Source: Proteromonas lacertae
Lineage: Eukaryota; Sar; Bigyra; Opalinata; Proteromonadidae
Assembly (NCBI GenBank): GCA_002245135.1
Contig: NGBS01000618.1
Location: 1-64,000 of the forward strand
Direction: 5' to 3'
DNA length: 64,000 bases
The position numbers and the translations under genes are program-made. Shown piece after piece: positions 13,801-25,700 of this stretch; the first letter of the stretch is position 1, and the number at the start of each line of letters is the position of its first letter. The notes under the pieces are model-generated. The model was not told the DNA's origin, made no database searches, and saw only the letters and a program-made list of their open reading frames with translations.

Positions 13801-15402
13801 TAAATGTATGGAAATGATATATGTAACTTTTCCATGTGAACATAATAAGAGAATACACTGTTATGAACAATACAATTTAGATATAATAAAATGTTTAAAG
13901 GTATATTTAAGTATATGAATATAATAAACATAGAATTGTAATAGGCAAATGAATTGTAATCATCAATGTAAAGGTAAATGCTATGAATGTAAAAATGGTC
14001 ATATTGCTTGTTTAGAACCATGTGATAAAATGCTTTTATGTGGACATAAATGTTATAATAAATGTTCAGAAGAATGTACAAGTAAATGTATGGAAATGAT
14101 ATATGTAACTTTTCCATGTGAACATAATAAGAGAATACACTGTTATGAACAATACAATTTAGATATAATAAAATGTTTAAAGGTATATTTAAGTATATGA
14201 ATATAATAAACATAGAATTGTAATAGGCAAATGAATTGTAATCATCAATGTAAAGGTAAATGCTATGAATGTAAAAATGGTCATATTGCTTGTTTAGAAC
14301 CATGTGAAAGAAATTTAAAATGTGGACATAGATGTCAGAATAAATGTGGTGAAAAATGTACAAGTAAATGTATGGAAATAGTAGATGTAACTCTTCCATG
14401 TGAACATAATAAGAGAATACACTGTTATGAACAATACAATTTAGATATAATAAAATGTTTAAAGGTATATTTAAGTATATGAATATAATAAACATAGAAT
14501 TGTAATAGGCAAATGAATTGTAATCATCAATGTAAAGGTAAATGCTATGAATGTAAAAATGGTCATATTGCTTGTTTAGAACCATGTGATAAAATGCTTT
14601 TATGTGGACATAGATGTCAGAATAAATGTGGTGAAAAATGCACTGATATGTGTAGAGCAGTAGTTACAGTACAACTTACATGTGGACATAATAAGATAAT
14701 ATATTGTTACCAACAGCATAATATGAGATGTGAAGAAGTATTATATTCTCAAATTTATATATTCTTATAGCCATGTGGAAACATACTTCCCTGTGGTGAT
14801 AAATGTCAGAATAAATGTTATGAAAAATGCACAACTGAATGTAAAGCAATAAAGAGAGTGAAACTTCCATGTCAGCATTATAAAAGAATATATTGCTATC
14901 AACAATACTATTTAAGAGATATTGCATGTGATGAGATAGTGAATGTGAAATTGAAATGTGGACATGTAGTTCAAGTTAAATGTCGTGAGAAAGAAAATAT
15001 TAAAAGAGAAGTATTAAATATTGTTATTTATTGTTTTAATAGAGATGCAAGGCAATGGTAAAAATTCCTTTAAATTGTGGTCATTATAAGGATGTAATGT
15101 GCTGTGAAAAGAATAAACAAACACATTGTGAAACAATGATTTATCATACTCTTCCTTGTGGTCATTCTAAACGAATCATGTGTTTTCAAAAGAATTATAC
15201 TCATATTAAATGTGAAGAAGAATGTGGAGCTATATTGCCGTGTAGACATAGATGTAAAGGAATATGTTATAAATGTCAACATTCTCATTTAAAATGTACA
15301 GAAGAATATAATTTGAGACTACCGTGTGGTCACTATAGAACAGTCATGTGTTTTCAACGTAGTTATACTAATTTAAAATGTAGAACTTGTAGGCATAGAT
15401 AA
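1865..15402 (+). CDS. ZNFX1-like SF1 RNA helicase with a giant NFX1-type zinc-finger array
   Basis: Hand splicing joins the first seven exons (1865-1944, 1964-2909, 2957-3111, 3147-3375, 3405-3674, 3706-3981, 4015-6045), then a long array of repeat exons, and finally 14498-14737, 14771-15010 and 15043-15402. The total is about 4,155 residues, against about 1,900 for human ZNFX1. All UPF1-like SF1 motifs are present: GPPGTGKT (near 3706), VIEEAGEV (4790), GDHKQLRP (4868), QRRMRPEI (4994), VDNFQGEEND (5358) and RVNVALSRAKN (5452). An N-terminal helical region precedes them. From about 5630 to the stop the protein is Cys/His rings of the NFX1 type (CGHxCxxxC and CxHxCxGxCxxC). ZNFX1 proteins act in RNA surveillance and small-RNA pathways, and in mammals as antiviral dsRNA sensors; that role is inferred here. 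Intron 1 (1945-1963) would be only 19 nt. One unit exon (9449-9698) carries an extra base. Confidence 0.85.
7771..10295 (+). repeat. Higher-order repeat copy 1 (2,525 bp)
   Basis: Contains the 501-nt fused exon (7771-8271), a 28-nt intron (8272-8299), a 552-nt exon (8300-8851) and five unit exons in the order B, A, A, B, A. It is one base longer than copy 2 because of the extra base at about 9614. The 167- and 184-residue exon products equal those of the other copies. Confidence 0.9.
9449..9698 (+). other. Repeat-unit exon with a +1 frameshift
   Basis: This unit is 250 nt instead of 249. Where sister units read gaaatagtagatg or gaaatgatagatg, it reads gaaatagatagatg, which looks like a blend of the two with one extra base. 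Read straight, the frame meets TGA about ten codons later. Because the flanking introns are both phase 0, skipping this exon would restore the frame. A consensus error in a collapsed repeat is equally possible. Confidence 0.75.
10296..12819 (+). repeat. Higher-order repeat copy 2 (2,524 bp)
   Basis: Same layout as copy 1: fused exon 10296-10796, 28-nt intron 10797-10824, exon 10825-11376, then unit exons at 11410, 11692, 11974, 12256 and 12538 in the order B, A, A, B, A. Every unit stays in frame. Confidence 0.9.
12820..14497 (+). repeat. Higher-order repeat copy 3 (partial)
   Basis: Fused exon 12820-13320, intron 13321-13348, exon 13349-13900, then only two units (13934 B, 14216 A). The next exon (14498) begins as variant B, switches to A-like residues at CGHRCQNKC, and then diverges into the unique C-terminal fingers, marking the end of the amplified block. 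Confidence 0.85.
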
Positions 15403-15684
15403 CAACAAAAACACTAGTTGAATTTTAAAGAAATTTCTATTAAATATATTATATGGTTTTAAACCTTTTTTTATACAATCATAGATACTGCTTCATTATT
15501 TATAATAAAACTACATCATATACAACTCTTTAAAAACAATACTTCAATTCTGTCCTTTAATAGTGGATATATGAGGCTTATATAATAGTAAAAATCTAAT
15601 TAACGATTGTATTGTTTTAACAATCAGTACAATCGTATATTGTAATAAAGTCGTTTTTCTATTTATTTTTTCTATTTAATAATC
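15403..15684. other. Intergenic spacer
   Basis: AT-rich sequence between the helicase stop and the next ATG, with no coding pattern recognised. It presumably holds the 3' end of the helicase transcript and the promoter of the next gene, but no specific site can be named. Confidence 0.5.
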
Positions 15685-17440
15685 ATGGCATCGTCATATG
15701 CTTTTTTTGAATATTCAAGAGAAGATGCTTTAGAAAAAGGATATGGTCAGAAGAGTATTTTTGCTTGTTTATTTTAGTAATTCGACCACCTTGGGCTGGA
15801 GGTAGATGTGTGTCTGCTCCACTTTTAAAAGTATTAAAAAATATATATGCAATATAGAATCAAATGTATTATTCAACAAAAGGCAATTCTTGGACAAATA
15901 AATATTTAACTCCAATTAATAGAAGAAAAGATCAGTTTGGTTATCGTCCTGATCTGGATGAATGTATGTCGATATTATATTTTATATAAATAGTTGCTAA
16001 AACAATGTATGAGAAAAAGAAAGAAGAAGAAGAAGTATAGTAGTTTTATTCTATACGTCTGTAATAGGAAAGAAAGGCTATGGAGATGGATCGATTGAAA
16101 AGTTTCAGACAAGCTCAATTGGATTTAATGAAAGAAAGAAGAGAAGGTCATGATGCAATAGATGTATAATAATTATTATTATATTTATAGTATTCTCGTG
16201 GTGGTGGTGGTGTTACAATAACACGAGATGAAAGACATCGAAAGAAATATATAGTAAAAGATAATTTATATTATCATGGAAGATGGAATAAATGGACAAA
16301 TTTATCACATATACCTGAGAATAGAATCCCTTTGTTATGTAGACCATATATAATAGAGAAAGATGAAGAAGCAGCTCGAACAATTGATAAGAAAAGGCAA
16401 GAAGAAGTAGAATATGAATATGCAAGACAAGATTATTTAGGATATTTAGCTGAAGAAGATAAAGCTCATTTAGATCATCAAAGAGCAGTAAGACAATCAT
16501 TTGAAGATAGTTTATATGGTCCTAATAGATGTAAATCACATCAACCAAAGTATAATATTAATATAATAATAATAATAATAGATGTTATACAGCAAGTGAA
16601 AGAACTGAAGCATTAGCTCAACCAAAGAATAAAATATATGATCCAAATGGTCCAGAAACAGCTGATTATACTGGTTTAATAACTACATCAACAGCAGCTC
16701 CTCAGATATATCAATCATTACATCGTCCTTATAAAGAAACAAATACAAAATATTCGTTAGATGATTGGATAGAAAGATCAAAAAGATCATCATCAACATC
16801 CTCCTCATCTAATAAGAAGAAGATGACATTAAGTGAACATAGTAGTGATATTCCATATAGTTTACCTGATAATGAAGAATATTCTGATGATGATATTCCT
16901 CCATTTAATGAATTATTAAATGATAATAATAGTAATGAAGAACAACAACAACAACGACAACATGAAGATTATAATGATGATGAAAATGTAAGATATATAT
17001 CACCAGATACAGAAGTAATTCCAACCAAAGTAGGTACAATGTTTGTGAATAGATCTGAATATCCCGAGCCAAAGAGTGTAATATCTCCTGATTTAGCTGA
17101 TAATGTATATCATAGTGTAAGTGAAACATCCTTAGAAAGAAATGATAGAATAGAAGGAATGAATCATATTGATGATTTATATAAACATTCAGCACCTCCA
17201 ATAGATAAAGGAGATGAAGTGAAGAATAGAAATCCCAAACCAATTCAAGAATATACTTCCCCAAGAGATTCTCCGAGATTGAATAAAACAAATAACAACA
17301 AAATTAGAAAACCATCATTTATTAGCAACTATTGGGAATATGTTGATAATGAGACAAAGAAGAAGGAAGATAAGAAGAAGAAAGAAGAACATTTACTTCC
17401 AATATTACAGAAATCTTATCCTCAAGGGCAGTTAATATAA
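15685..17440 (+). CDS. Charged coiled-coil protein of unknown function (527 aa)
   Basis: Seven exons join in frame: 15685-15754, 15778-15830, 15858-15963, 15994-16034, 16068-16163, 16191-16549 and 16582-17440. The six introns are 23-33 nt. The protein begins MASSYAFFEYSRED and has an IRPPWAGGRC segment near residue 24. A Lys/Glu/Arg-rich helical stretch follows (about residues 75-110), then a GGGGVTITRDERHRKKY segment and a second Glu/Ala/Asp/Gln-rich helix. The C-terminal 200 residues are low in complexity, with runs of Ser, Asn and Gln. No enzyme motif is seen. The make-up suits a cytoskeletal or ciliary scaffold, but I do not recognise the family. Confidence 0.8.
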
Positions 17441-17640
17441 ATATAAGTATTATGTATATTGTTTATCTTGTTTCTTTGATTTTGAGGAAATACAAATATA
17501 ATAATCAGATTATAATTCAAAACACTACATATTATTGATTGAGGGCTGTAAAAATTCACAATACTTCAATTTTCAAAATAAATATGAGAAACGGATAAAT
17601 ATTTTTAATTAAAAAACAGTTTTAATTCTATTTTTGAAAA

Positions 17641-19243
17641 ATGGGTGAAAAAGCATCCAAAGTGTCAGATTTTGGTTTAGAACCAATTCAAACTGACTCT
17701 AAAAAAAAGTCCAGAGATGAACTACTAGCCAATTTGATTGATAAAGACAATTCTGACTCTTTTAAAGTATAACACATTAAAATTCTATTATTAGTTTATT
17801 TCGCAAAGCGATATAAGTAAATGGGATCAGGATAGAAAAGACAAATTTCTACTAAGAGCATGTAAAGCAGGTTCTGTATTGTTATTTTTTTTATTTTCTT
17901 TTATAGAAAGAAATATTGCTGTATTTAATCTCTCAAGGAGCTAATTGTAATGCAAAAACTGAAAAAGGTGAAAGTGCTCTGTTTTTAGCATGTCTAAATG
18001 GAAGGAAAAAATGTGTTAAGCAATTACTTCTTAAAAATGTAAATGTATTTGAATCAGCAACAACAGTGTATATAATTTATATGATTTTATATTTAAATAT
18101 AGTACTTTACCATTATTTGATCGTCCAATAAAAATAACTCCATTTGAAGCAGCAATAATCTCAGGTGATCAAAGAACAATAGAAAGATTAGTAGAAGCAA
18201 CAAATCCATCAATAGCTGCATCTGGATTATCCTTTTATTATGCATGTGCATTAGGTAATATAGATATAGTTACTTATTTATTAACAATAACTGAACAACC
18301 AATGATTAATATCAGAACAGGTTTTGCAGTATCTTGTAAATTGAAAAGAAAAGCAATATCAGAATTGATATTCAATTATCATTCAGCTGATTATATAAGA
18401 GATAAACATGGTAATAATGCATTACATATTGCTATTAAATATAATTATTATGATATAATTCCTACAATAATTAGTAAAAATATTGATATTTATGAGAAGA
18501 ACAATGATAATTTAACTCCTTTACAATATGCTATTCAATTAGGAGATGATATAATTATTAATCTTTTAAAAGGTTATGTAAATGAGAATAAAAAGAAGAA
18601 ATTGGATGAAATAGTAGATAATGATGATGATGTTAATTCTACTAACCCTGTTGAAAATGCTATTACTTGCACTAATAATAGTAAGGCAAATAATGATAGT
18701 AATGTAGAAACAAATACATCTAATAAAAATAATGATACAGAGACAATTCTAACATCTCCAACTCCATCAACTAAAAGAACAGCAAAATTACCACCAATTG
18801 ATAATTCACTTTCACCAGTAATGACACAAAAAAATAATCTTTCCAAATTACCACCATTATCATTAAACAAACCAGAAACTAATAAAACGGTTGAAGAAAC
18901 AAAACCAATAAAAGAAGAAGAAGAAGAAGAACCAAAATCAATACCACAAATAAACCATCCAATTTATGAAAAACCTGAACCAATTGAAGAAGAAAAAGAA
19001 ATAACACAAGAAACTAAACCTATAAATGTGGAACCTCCTCCACCACCTTCACCTGTCAAAGAAGAATCTCATTCAATCCAAGAAGAACAAAATGAGATAA
19101 TGAATGAAGAAGAAAATGAGCCAATACAAACTGATAGAAAAATGACAGAAGATAATGCACAAGTGAAAGAAGAAGAATTAAATACAAGTCAGATTGAAAG
19201 TGAACAAATACATGAAGAATCTGAAGCATTGCAGATAGAATAA
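17641..19243 (+). CDS. Ankyrin-repeat protein with acidic C-terminal tail
   Basis: Exons 17641-17766, 17795-17870, about 17911-18067 and 18103-19243 join in frame. Intron 2 needs an AAAG acceptor at 17910 rather than the TAG six bases earlier, so that junction is uncertain. Residues about 60-300 hold four or more ankyrin repeats, seen as GESALFLACLNGRKKCVKQLL, ITPFEAAIISGD, GNNALHIAIKYNYYDIIPTII and LTPLQYAIQLGDDIIINLL. The last 200 residues are disordered, rich in Glu, Pro, Asn and Thr, and include a PPPPPSP run. The start MGEKASKVSD could suit N-myristoylation (Gly2, Ser6), which would place it at a membrane; this is inference. The partner is unknown. Confidence 0.85.
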
Positions 19244-19380
19244 ATTATTTATATTTTCCTCTTTATTGTCTTTATTTTGTTTATTAGAAAAATTGTAATA
19301 TGTAATTGACTGATTTAGAATTTTATTAAAATCCATTTCAAAACAAAATAATTCTAAGAATATATATTAAACCTCCCCAA

Positions 19381-19550
19381 AATACCATTTAGTGAAAGAA
19401 TAAAGTATTATTTAACAACTACTGCTATCCAGCCGATTATAGTTAGTTATTATTCATATTTTCCAAAGTTGACATTAGTTACTATAATGTTGAATGATTC
19501 AATAAAAGTAAAAGATAGTTCATGTACTTGTGTTTATCATCAATTCTATT
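19381..19550 (+). pseudogene. Inverted partial copy of the HECT-like gene
   Basis: Read on the plus strand this stretch gives PFSERIKYYLTTTAIQ and then the same residues as the minus-strand HECT-like exon at about 20482-20314, with only a few substitutions (for example CTC for CNC). It ends at a stop after YHQFYL. It lies just beyond the stop of the parent gene in opposite orientation, so the two copies form an inverted repeat about 760 bp apart. It has no start codon and no neighbouring exon. Confidence 0.85.
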
Positions 19551-19777
19551 TATAAAAAGTTCAAAAAAGCAACTTTCGATTTAGTTATTTGTATTTGGAG
19601 AAATGAAATCAGATTATTGTTCTACAATTATCTTTATAATTATTATTTCAACATCATATTACTAGTAAATATGTAAAGAACATATAACTGAAAAATAAAA
19701 ATTCAGAAGTAGTTGAAACCCCATAACAACATTTGAATATATAATATAATATATAATAATATTTAATATAGTCTTGA

Positions 19778-22700
19778 CTACATCTTCTGTAAAGAGTGGA
19801 TGAATTTATATGACAAAAATTTGTACATATCATAAGGTACAACTGCCAATACTCCCTTTCGTATATATTCTATACTAACATTATAACAGAAATGATATGA
19901 ATCAAAATCACCGTTAGATATAAGTTGATCAGTGTATGACTTAAACACTCCACTATTATTCTCATTCATACTATTAGTTAAAATATCAACATCAATATCT
20001 TCAACAGATAAACTATCATTAAACAGTAATTTCCAGAAATAAACAGGAAAATATTGAAGTATATCAAAACTTACTGATTCTAGTATTAATCCAATTAATA
20101 CACCTATTCCATAATAATCCTTTTCCAAATAAACACTCTTTCCGTTTATATTGATCATATATTTACCACTTCTATTACTAAATAAGTATTTATGATTCAT
20201 TGCTACATATAATATATAAGAAATTGATATTTGTTGATAAGATTGATTTAATATTGACAATGAATGAGTTAAAGCAGTTTTCTTACAGTTTGATATATTC
20301 CATATATTATTTAAGAATTGATGATAAACACAATTACATGAACTATCTTTTACTTTTATTGAATCATTCAACATTATAGTAACTAATGTCAACTTTGGAA
20401 AATATGAATAATAACTAACTATAATCGACTGGATAGTAGTAGTTGTTAAATAGTACTTTATTCCTTCACTAAATGGCATTTTTGAGATACTTAATACATG
20501 CTTATTACTTGTAGATACAATACTTTGGTTTAATCTTGATAAACAGTATATTCTAAAACATAAATGATATAGTAATCTCTTCTCAATTATTTCTTTCATT
20601 ATTTCTTTATCATTCTTCAACATATTATTAATTATGGATTGTTTATTTGATGTAATAAAATCAAATTTCATTATACATTCATCATATTTGTATTTCCATT
20701 CATCCCACTTATATAAGAATGAATATTTATCTTCTTGATCTTCTTTACAACACTCTATATCATCATTAACTACACATTCATTATCTTTAATCTCTACATT
20801 ATAACATGAAGATTTATAAACATCATAAAAGAATTCTTTTCTGTTATTCATTTTATCTTTGTATAAGAAATATTGAATGGTAGTATATAATTCATTTAAT
20901 AATTTATTATTATCATCTGATTCATGATGATGATGGTTCAGTTCATATAACAATTTTATACATTCTGATGTATTTACTAATTTTGAATTTTTACTCGAGG
21001 AAACTATACCTTTTGATTCTTCAGTGCAATAATAATAATAAGGATTATTATTATTATTATGTAAAACTGAATATAACTGTCTCAATTCAATAAATTTATC
21101 ACCATTTCCTTTCTCTACTTCTATTTCCTTATATTTATTATTAGCTGTTGATAGATTTAAATCATAATTTGATGGTATAAAATATAACAATGATGTTAAA
21201 CAGGATAGTATATTGTTATATTTATATAATGAATCATATTGGTTATTATATTCCTATATAATAATATAAATAATGAATAATATTATTTATATACTTTTAA
21301 TTTATAAACTTTGCTCACTACATTTGATTTCTTATTATGTAAAATGAATGAATTGAAATCATTATCTATCACCAATATATACCAATCATTACAATTCTGG
21401 TAAGTTAATGGTATTGAATATAAAATATTAGTTTCTTCTACCAAATCTTTCTTCACTAATGATGTATACTTGCAATTAATATCATATAAGTCACCTAATG
21501 AGACATATCCTATGTGACTATGTTGTCTTACAAATGGCAATTCATTCATCAACTTGTATGAATTTACACGCGATCTAAATATACCGTAAAAAAATAAGAA
21601 TTAAAGAAACAATAACAGAATGGTTATTAGAATATTCAAAAAAGAAAAAGATATAATATTTGAATCATTTATCATTACAGGTGATATACTATTTTGGTTA
21701 TTTGATAATTCTGATGGAATAATTGATTGATATATCGAATTATCACTCATTTTAGTGAATCTAATATCATTGGTTGATTCTAGTAAATCTGACTGTTGAT
21801 ATAATATATTCAGTGGTAATTCATTAATTGAGAATATGTATAAAGTATAACCATACAATGTATCTTTATCTTCTTCACAATCACAACTAAAATGAATATT
21901 CAATTCTTCAATATTACCTACTGGTATTAGATTCATTGGTTTATATTCATTCTTAAATTCATAAGAATTATCTTCAGTTTTGAAGGTTAAAACAGCACCT
22001 TCAGATAGTTTTAGTGTTGAGATGTATATATATGAATTTGGTTTTGTTATTGCTACATGTTCTTCATAATTACATTTCTTTGGATGATTATGGAATGACT
22101 CTGATAGATAATAATTACATTTATATTTCTTTAATGCTTCTTTCATTTCAATATCATACATTTTATTCAAAGTATCTTTATATCCATTCATTTCTTCATT
22201 GTTAGTTGTAGTTAGCAGTATATTCTTAAGATTCTTGTTTATTGATAATAAATACTTCATTTCAACTGTATCATTTCCATCTATTGACTTACAGTAATTC
22301 ATATAATATTTCGATAATATTTCTGGCTTCATATTATTCAATAATAAACACCTATTCATCAACTGCAACATATCTGAGTATATCAATTGATATATCTCAT
22401 TCATATTCACATCGTTAAATGATTTATTATTGAATGACATACATCTCAAATTAGATACTCTTTCATACTTCGGTATTATCATATTCAAACTATTATTCTC
22501 AATTTTCACTTTAACTGTATTTTCATCTTCGACTTCTATAGCTTTACCAAAGTATAATGAATCTTTATTACTATTTACTATCAAAACATTCTCATTAACA
22601 TCAACAACTTCTTTCTTTTTATTATAATCACTTTCAATGGTTGAGACTTTGATTAAATAGAATAATGATTCTTCTGGTTTAGTATAAGATTCTATTTTTT

Positions 22701-25700
22701 CTTCTATTCACATTTATAATAATAATAATAATAATAATAATATATACCATTATCACTTGAATTGGATTCTAAATAAACAGGATGACTTTCACTCAATAAT
22801 ACTGTAGCTAAATAAGTGGAAGTATTTAATGCAACAACCATATAATCAGCTTTATGATCTTCATATAGATATTTCAAATGAGTTTTATGTAAATAACAAC
22901 CATAACATACATTTGAATCTTTCAGATATTCTTTTAAAACAACAGGACAGAATATTTTATCACTAATATTATAATACAAATCATATGGCAAATCATTGAT
23001 AATTGTAGGTTTTAACTTTGGTTTTAATGATAATAGTTTATTCTCAAGATGCAATTCATTGATTAAATCATTTGATATAATATGGCTAGTAATATTATCA
23101 GAATAAACTATTGAACTATCTCTCTTCTTTAGTTCTAATACTTTGGGCTTTGTATATCGTTTTGGTATTTTCTTGTCAAATAAATCAGAATCATCAGAAT
23201 CATTATCATCATCTGATGGATCTGAGAGATTATTATGATTGGAACTATTTGAATCAAATACTGTACTGATATTGTGACCATCATCATCACCTAGACTATC
23301 ATCAATATAGAAATCTGAAGCAAACATCCTTAAATTGTTAATAAACGTATCTTCATCTTCATCATCAAATTCTTTACCATTATCACTTAATTCTTCATCA
23401 AATTCATCATCAAATTTCAATTGAACTGGTTCTTGCATTGTTAAGATTGGAGATGTATATGATCCGTATTTCTCTAAGATCTTAGTTTCATCATTTTCAT
23501 ACATCAAACATATAATCTTGGCTTGAGAGTAAGTTTTACAGAATTTTGAATTACTGATTTTAGCACATAAATCAGCTGAGAGATTTGTACAATCATATGG
23601 TCTACTGCCACTACCGTTATTTTCATCATTATCATCATCATTATCATAACTATTATATTCTGGTTTCTTTATTGATAATGGAAAACTATCCGTTATTCTG
23701 ACTTTTGATTGGTTGATCAAATTCAACATATATTCTATTAATTCTTCATTATATTGATTAGGTATAAAATCAATTACATTCTCATATTTATTGTAATAAT
23801 CATAAAGTGTGGTAATACTATTGAATAAATTATTCTTTTTGTTGTTATTATCATAATATTTGATATATCTATTCATAAATCTCATGATTAAGTTTTGTAT
23901 AAAACATTTTGTGACAGTTACTTCATTTATCTTTAATAACTCCATAAATACTTTGTGTATTTCTTCACTATGAATGATATATTCTGTGGGTAAATCATAT
24001 GTTATTGGTGGTTCTTCGACTATAGTCTCTTTGTTCAAATTCATACTATCAACATTATATTTCATCTTCCATATTGATGTATTACTATCTTTAATAATGG
24101 TGTTATTACTAAAAGTATATAATTCTAATACTCCAATAACAAATGGTAATGATTTGAGTGTAAATTTCTCTAAGATTAACTGTTGTAATTCATCTGAAAT
24201 TGGTTTAACTTTAAACATTATTCTCAATAACAATATAATGTTGTGAATGAACTTTATATTCACTATTTCATTATCATGTTTATTATTCAAACTATTACTA
24301 TAGTAATCTCCAATTGTATTAATAAACAATTCTAACAGAGAAGGTAAAGTATCAACCTTCTTATCCAATATATTCATATTCTTATATACTATAGAAACAT
24401 TCTTTATTACTAACAACTCTATTATATCAAATGATAATTGAGTTAAATAAGGAATGTTAAAATTCCAAACATTATATAAAAACTGAATCAAATTTACATC
24501 TACAATATCTTTCAATACAAGTTGTTGTCTTTTCAATTCATAATATAAATAATCTAAGAAATTGCTTAGATTAATTATGACTTTGGTTTTCATATTACTA
24601 TTTGTTTTTACATCTTTTATACTGTTATATAATATAATCTCTTTCATAATATATTCCTTAATAATCTTATTATTACCATTTCCTCTGTTACTACTATTAT
24701 CATTACATTGTTTCAATAATGAATATATTATATTTACTGATTTACTATATGATTCATAATAATAAAGTGTATCATTATTCTCTATCTCATTATCTATTAC
24801 TAATTTCTTATATTCTGATTCAGATACTTTGGTAGAATAACATAAACTACTTCCAATTGCAGTAATCATCTTCAATGTAAATATATTATTATCTTTTGCC
24901 TTATTGATTTGGTTAATATATTCCAACAGTTTCTCATAACTAATACCACTTAATAATACTTCAGCTGTTCCATTTATGGTGGATATATTTGTCTCTGGTA
25001 AAAAATATGATGGAGTGTTAAATATATATGATAATAACACTGATGGTGGATATAATATTCTGCTTCCTTCTATTAATGATAGTGTTGGATTAATATAATA
25101 ATTAGAATCAGTATAATCTTCTCTGATTTTACCAAAAAAATAATTATCATTTGGTTTTTCATTATTCTTTCCTGAATATTTGTGTTGGTAATAACTGTAA
25201 CTCAATAAATCAGAAATATCTTCATTTATTGATAACTTTCTAAAGTATTTATTATACAATTTTTCTCTTTTATAATCAATCATTCCATATATCATCTTAG
25301 TCATTTCATCATACTCATTCATTGACAATAAAGGTAATAACTTTGTACTAATATCACTGTTAATATATTTCTTAAAATAACTCAATAATTCAATCAATAC
25401 TTTAATCAACATATAATTATGTTTTTTTACTTCATTTAGTATTAAATCAACTAATATATTTGATATAAAAACAAAACCTTCTTCTTTCTCTTTATTATAT
25501 TCATAATAATCATTTGTATTAGATGAATAAACATATTTATAAACACTTTTAATGAAATGATCTAATTCATAATGAGATAAGTCTTTCATATAATCATTAA
25601 TAGATTTAACAAACTCAACTAATTCACCATTTTCTAATAACTTCACACCATAACGGAATGACTGAGCTATTGATTCAGTTAAACAATATAAAGATGAGAA

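Larger units (their letters stand above)
6046..14497 (+). repeat. 282-bp tandem units, each a 33-nt intron plus a 249-nt zinc-finger exon
   Basis: The unit is one intron (starts GTATATTTAAG, ends AACATAG) followed by 249 coding bases (83 codons, 15 cysteines). Both introns flanking the unit are phase 0. Full 249-nt exons begin at 6079, 6361, 6643, 6925, 7207, 7489, 8885, 9167, 9449 (250 nt), 9732, 10014, 11410, 11692, 11974, 12256, 12538, 13934 and 14216. Three more units are fused into long exons at 7771, 10296 and 12820, and a hybrid starts at 14498. Two main variants alternate: A (ERNLKCGHRCQNKCGEKC) and B (DKMLLCGHKCYNKCSEEC). Introns read the same in every copy compared. Retaining an intron puts a TGA in frame after VYLSI. 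Confidence 0.95.

Noticed and set aside
6094-14482. Each 83-codon plus-strand frame as a separate small gene
   Set aside because: Each ends in a stop inside the 33-nt intron. Splicing GTATATTT...CATAG joins them all in frame with the helicase upstream and the unique C-terminus downstream.
6046-14497. A CRISPR-like or satellite array
   Set aside because: The repeats are 282 bp long, coding and intron-bearing, and have no unique spacers.
22014-25000. Plus-strand frames of 60-136 codons opposite the HECT-like and DPL genes
   Set aside because: They are antisense shadows of simple AT-rich codons with no homology or splice logic.
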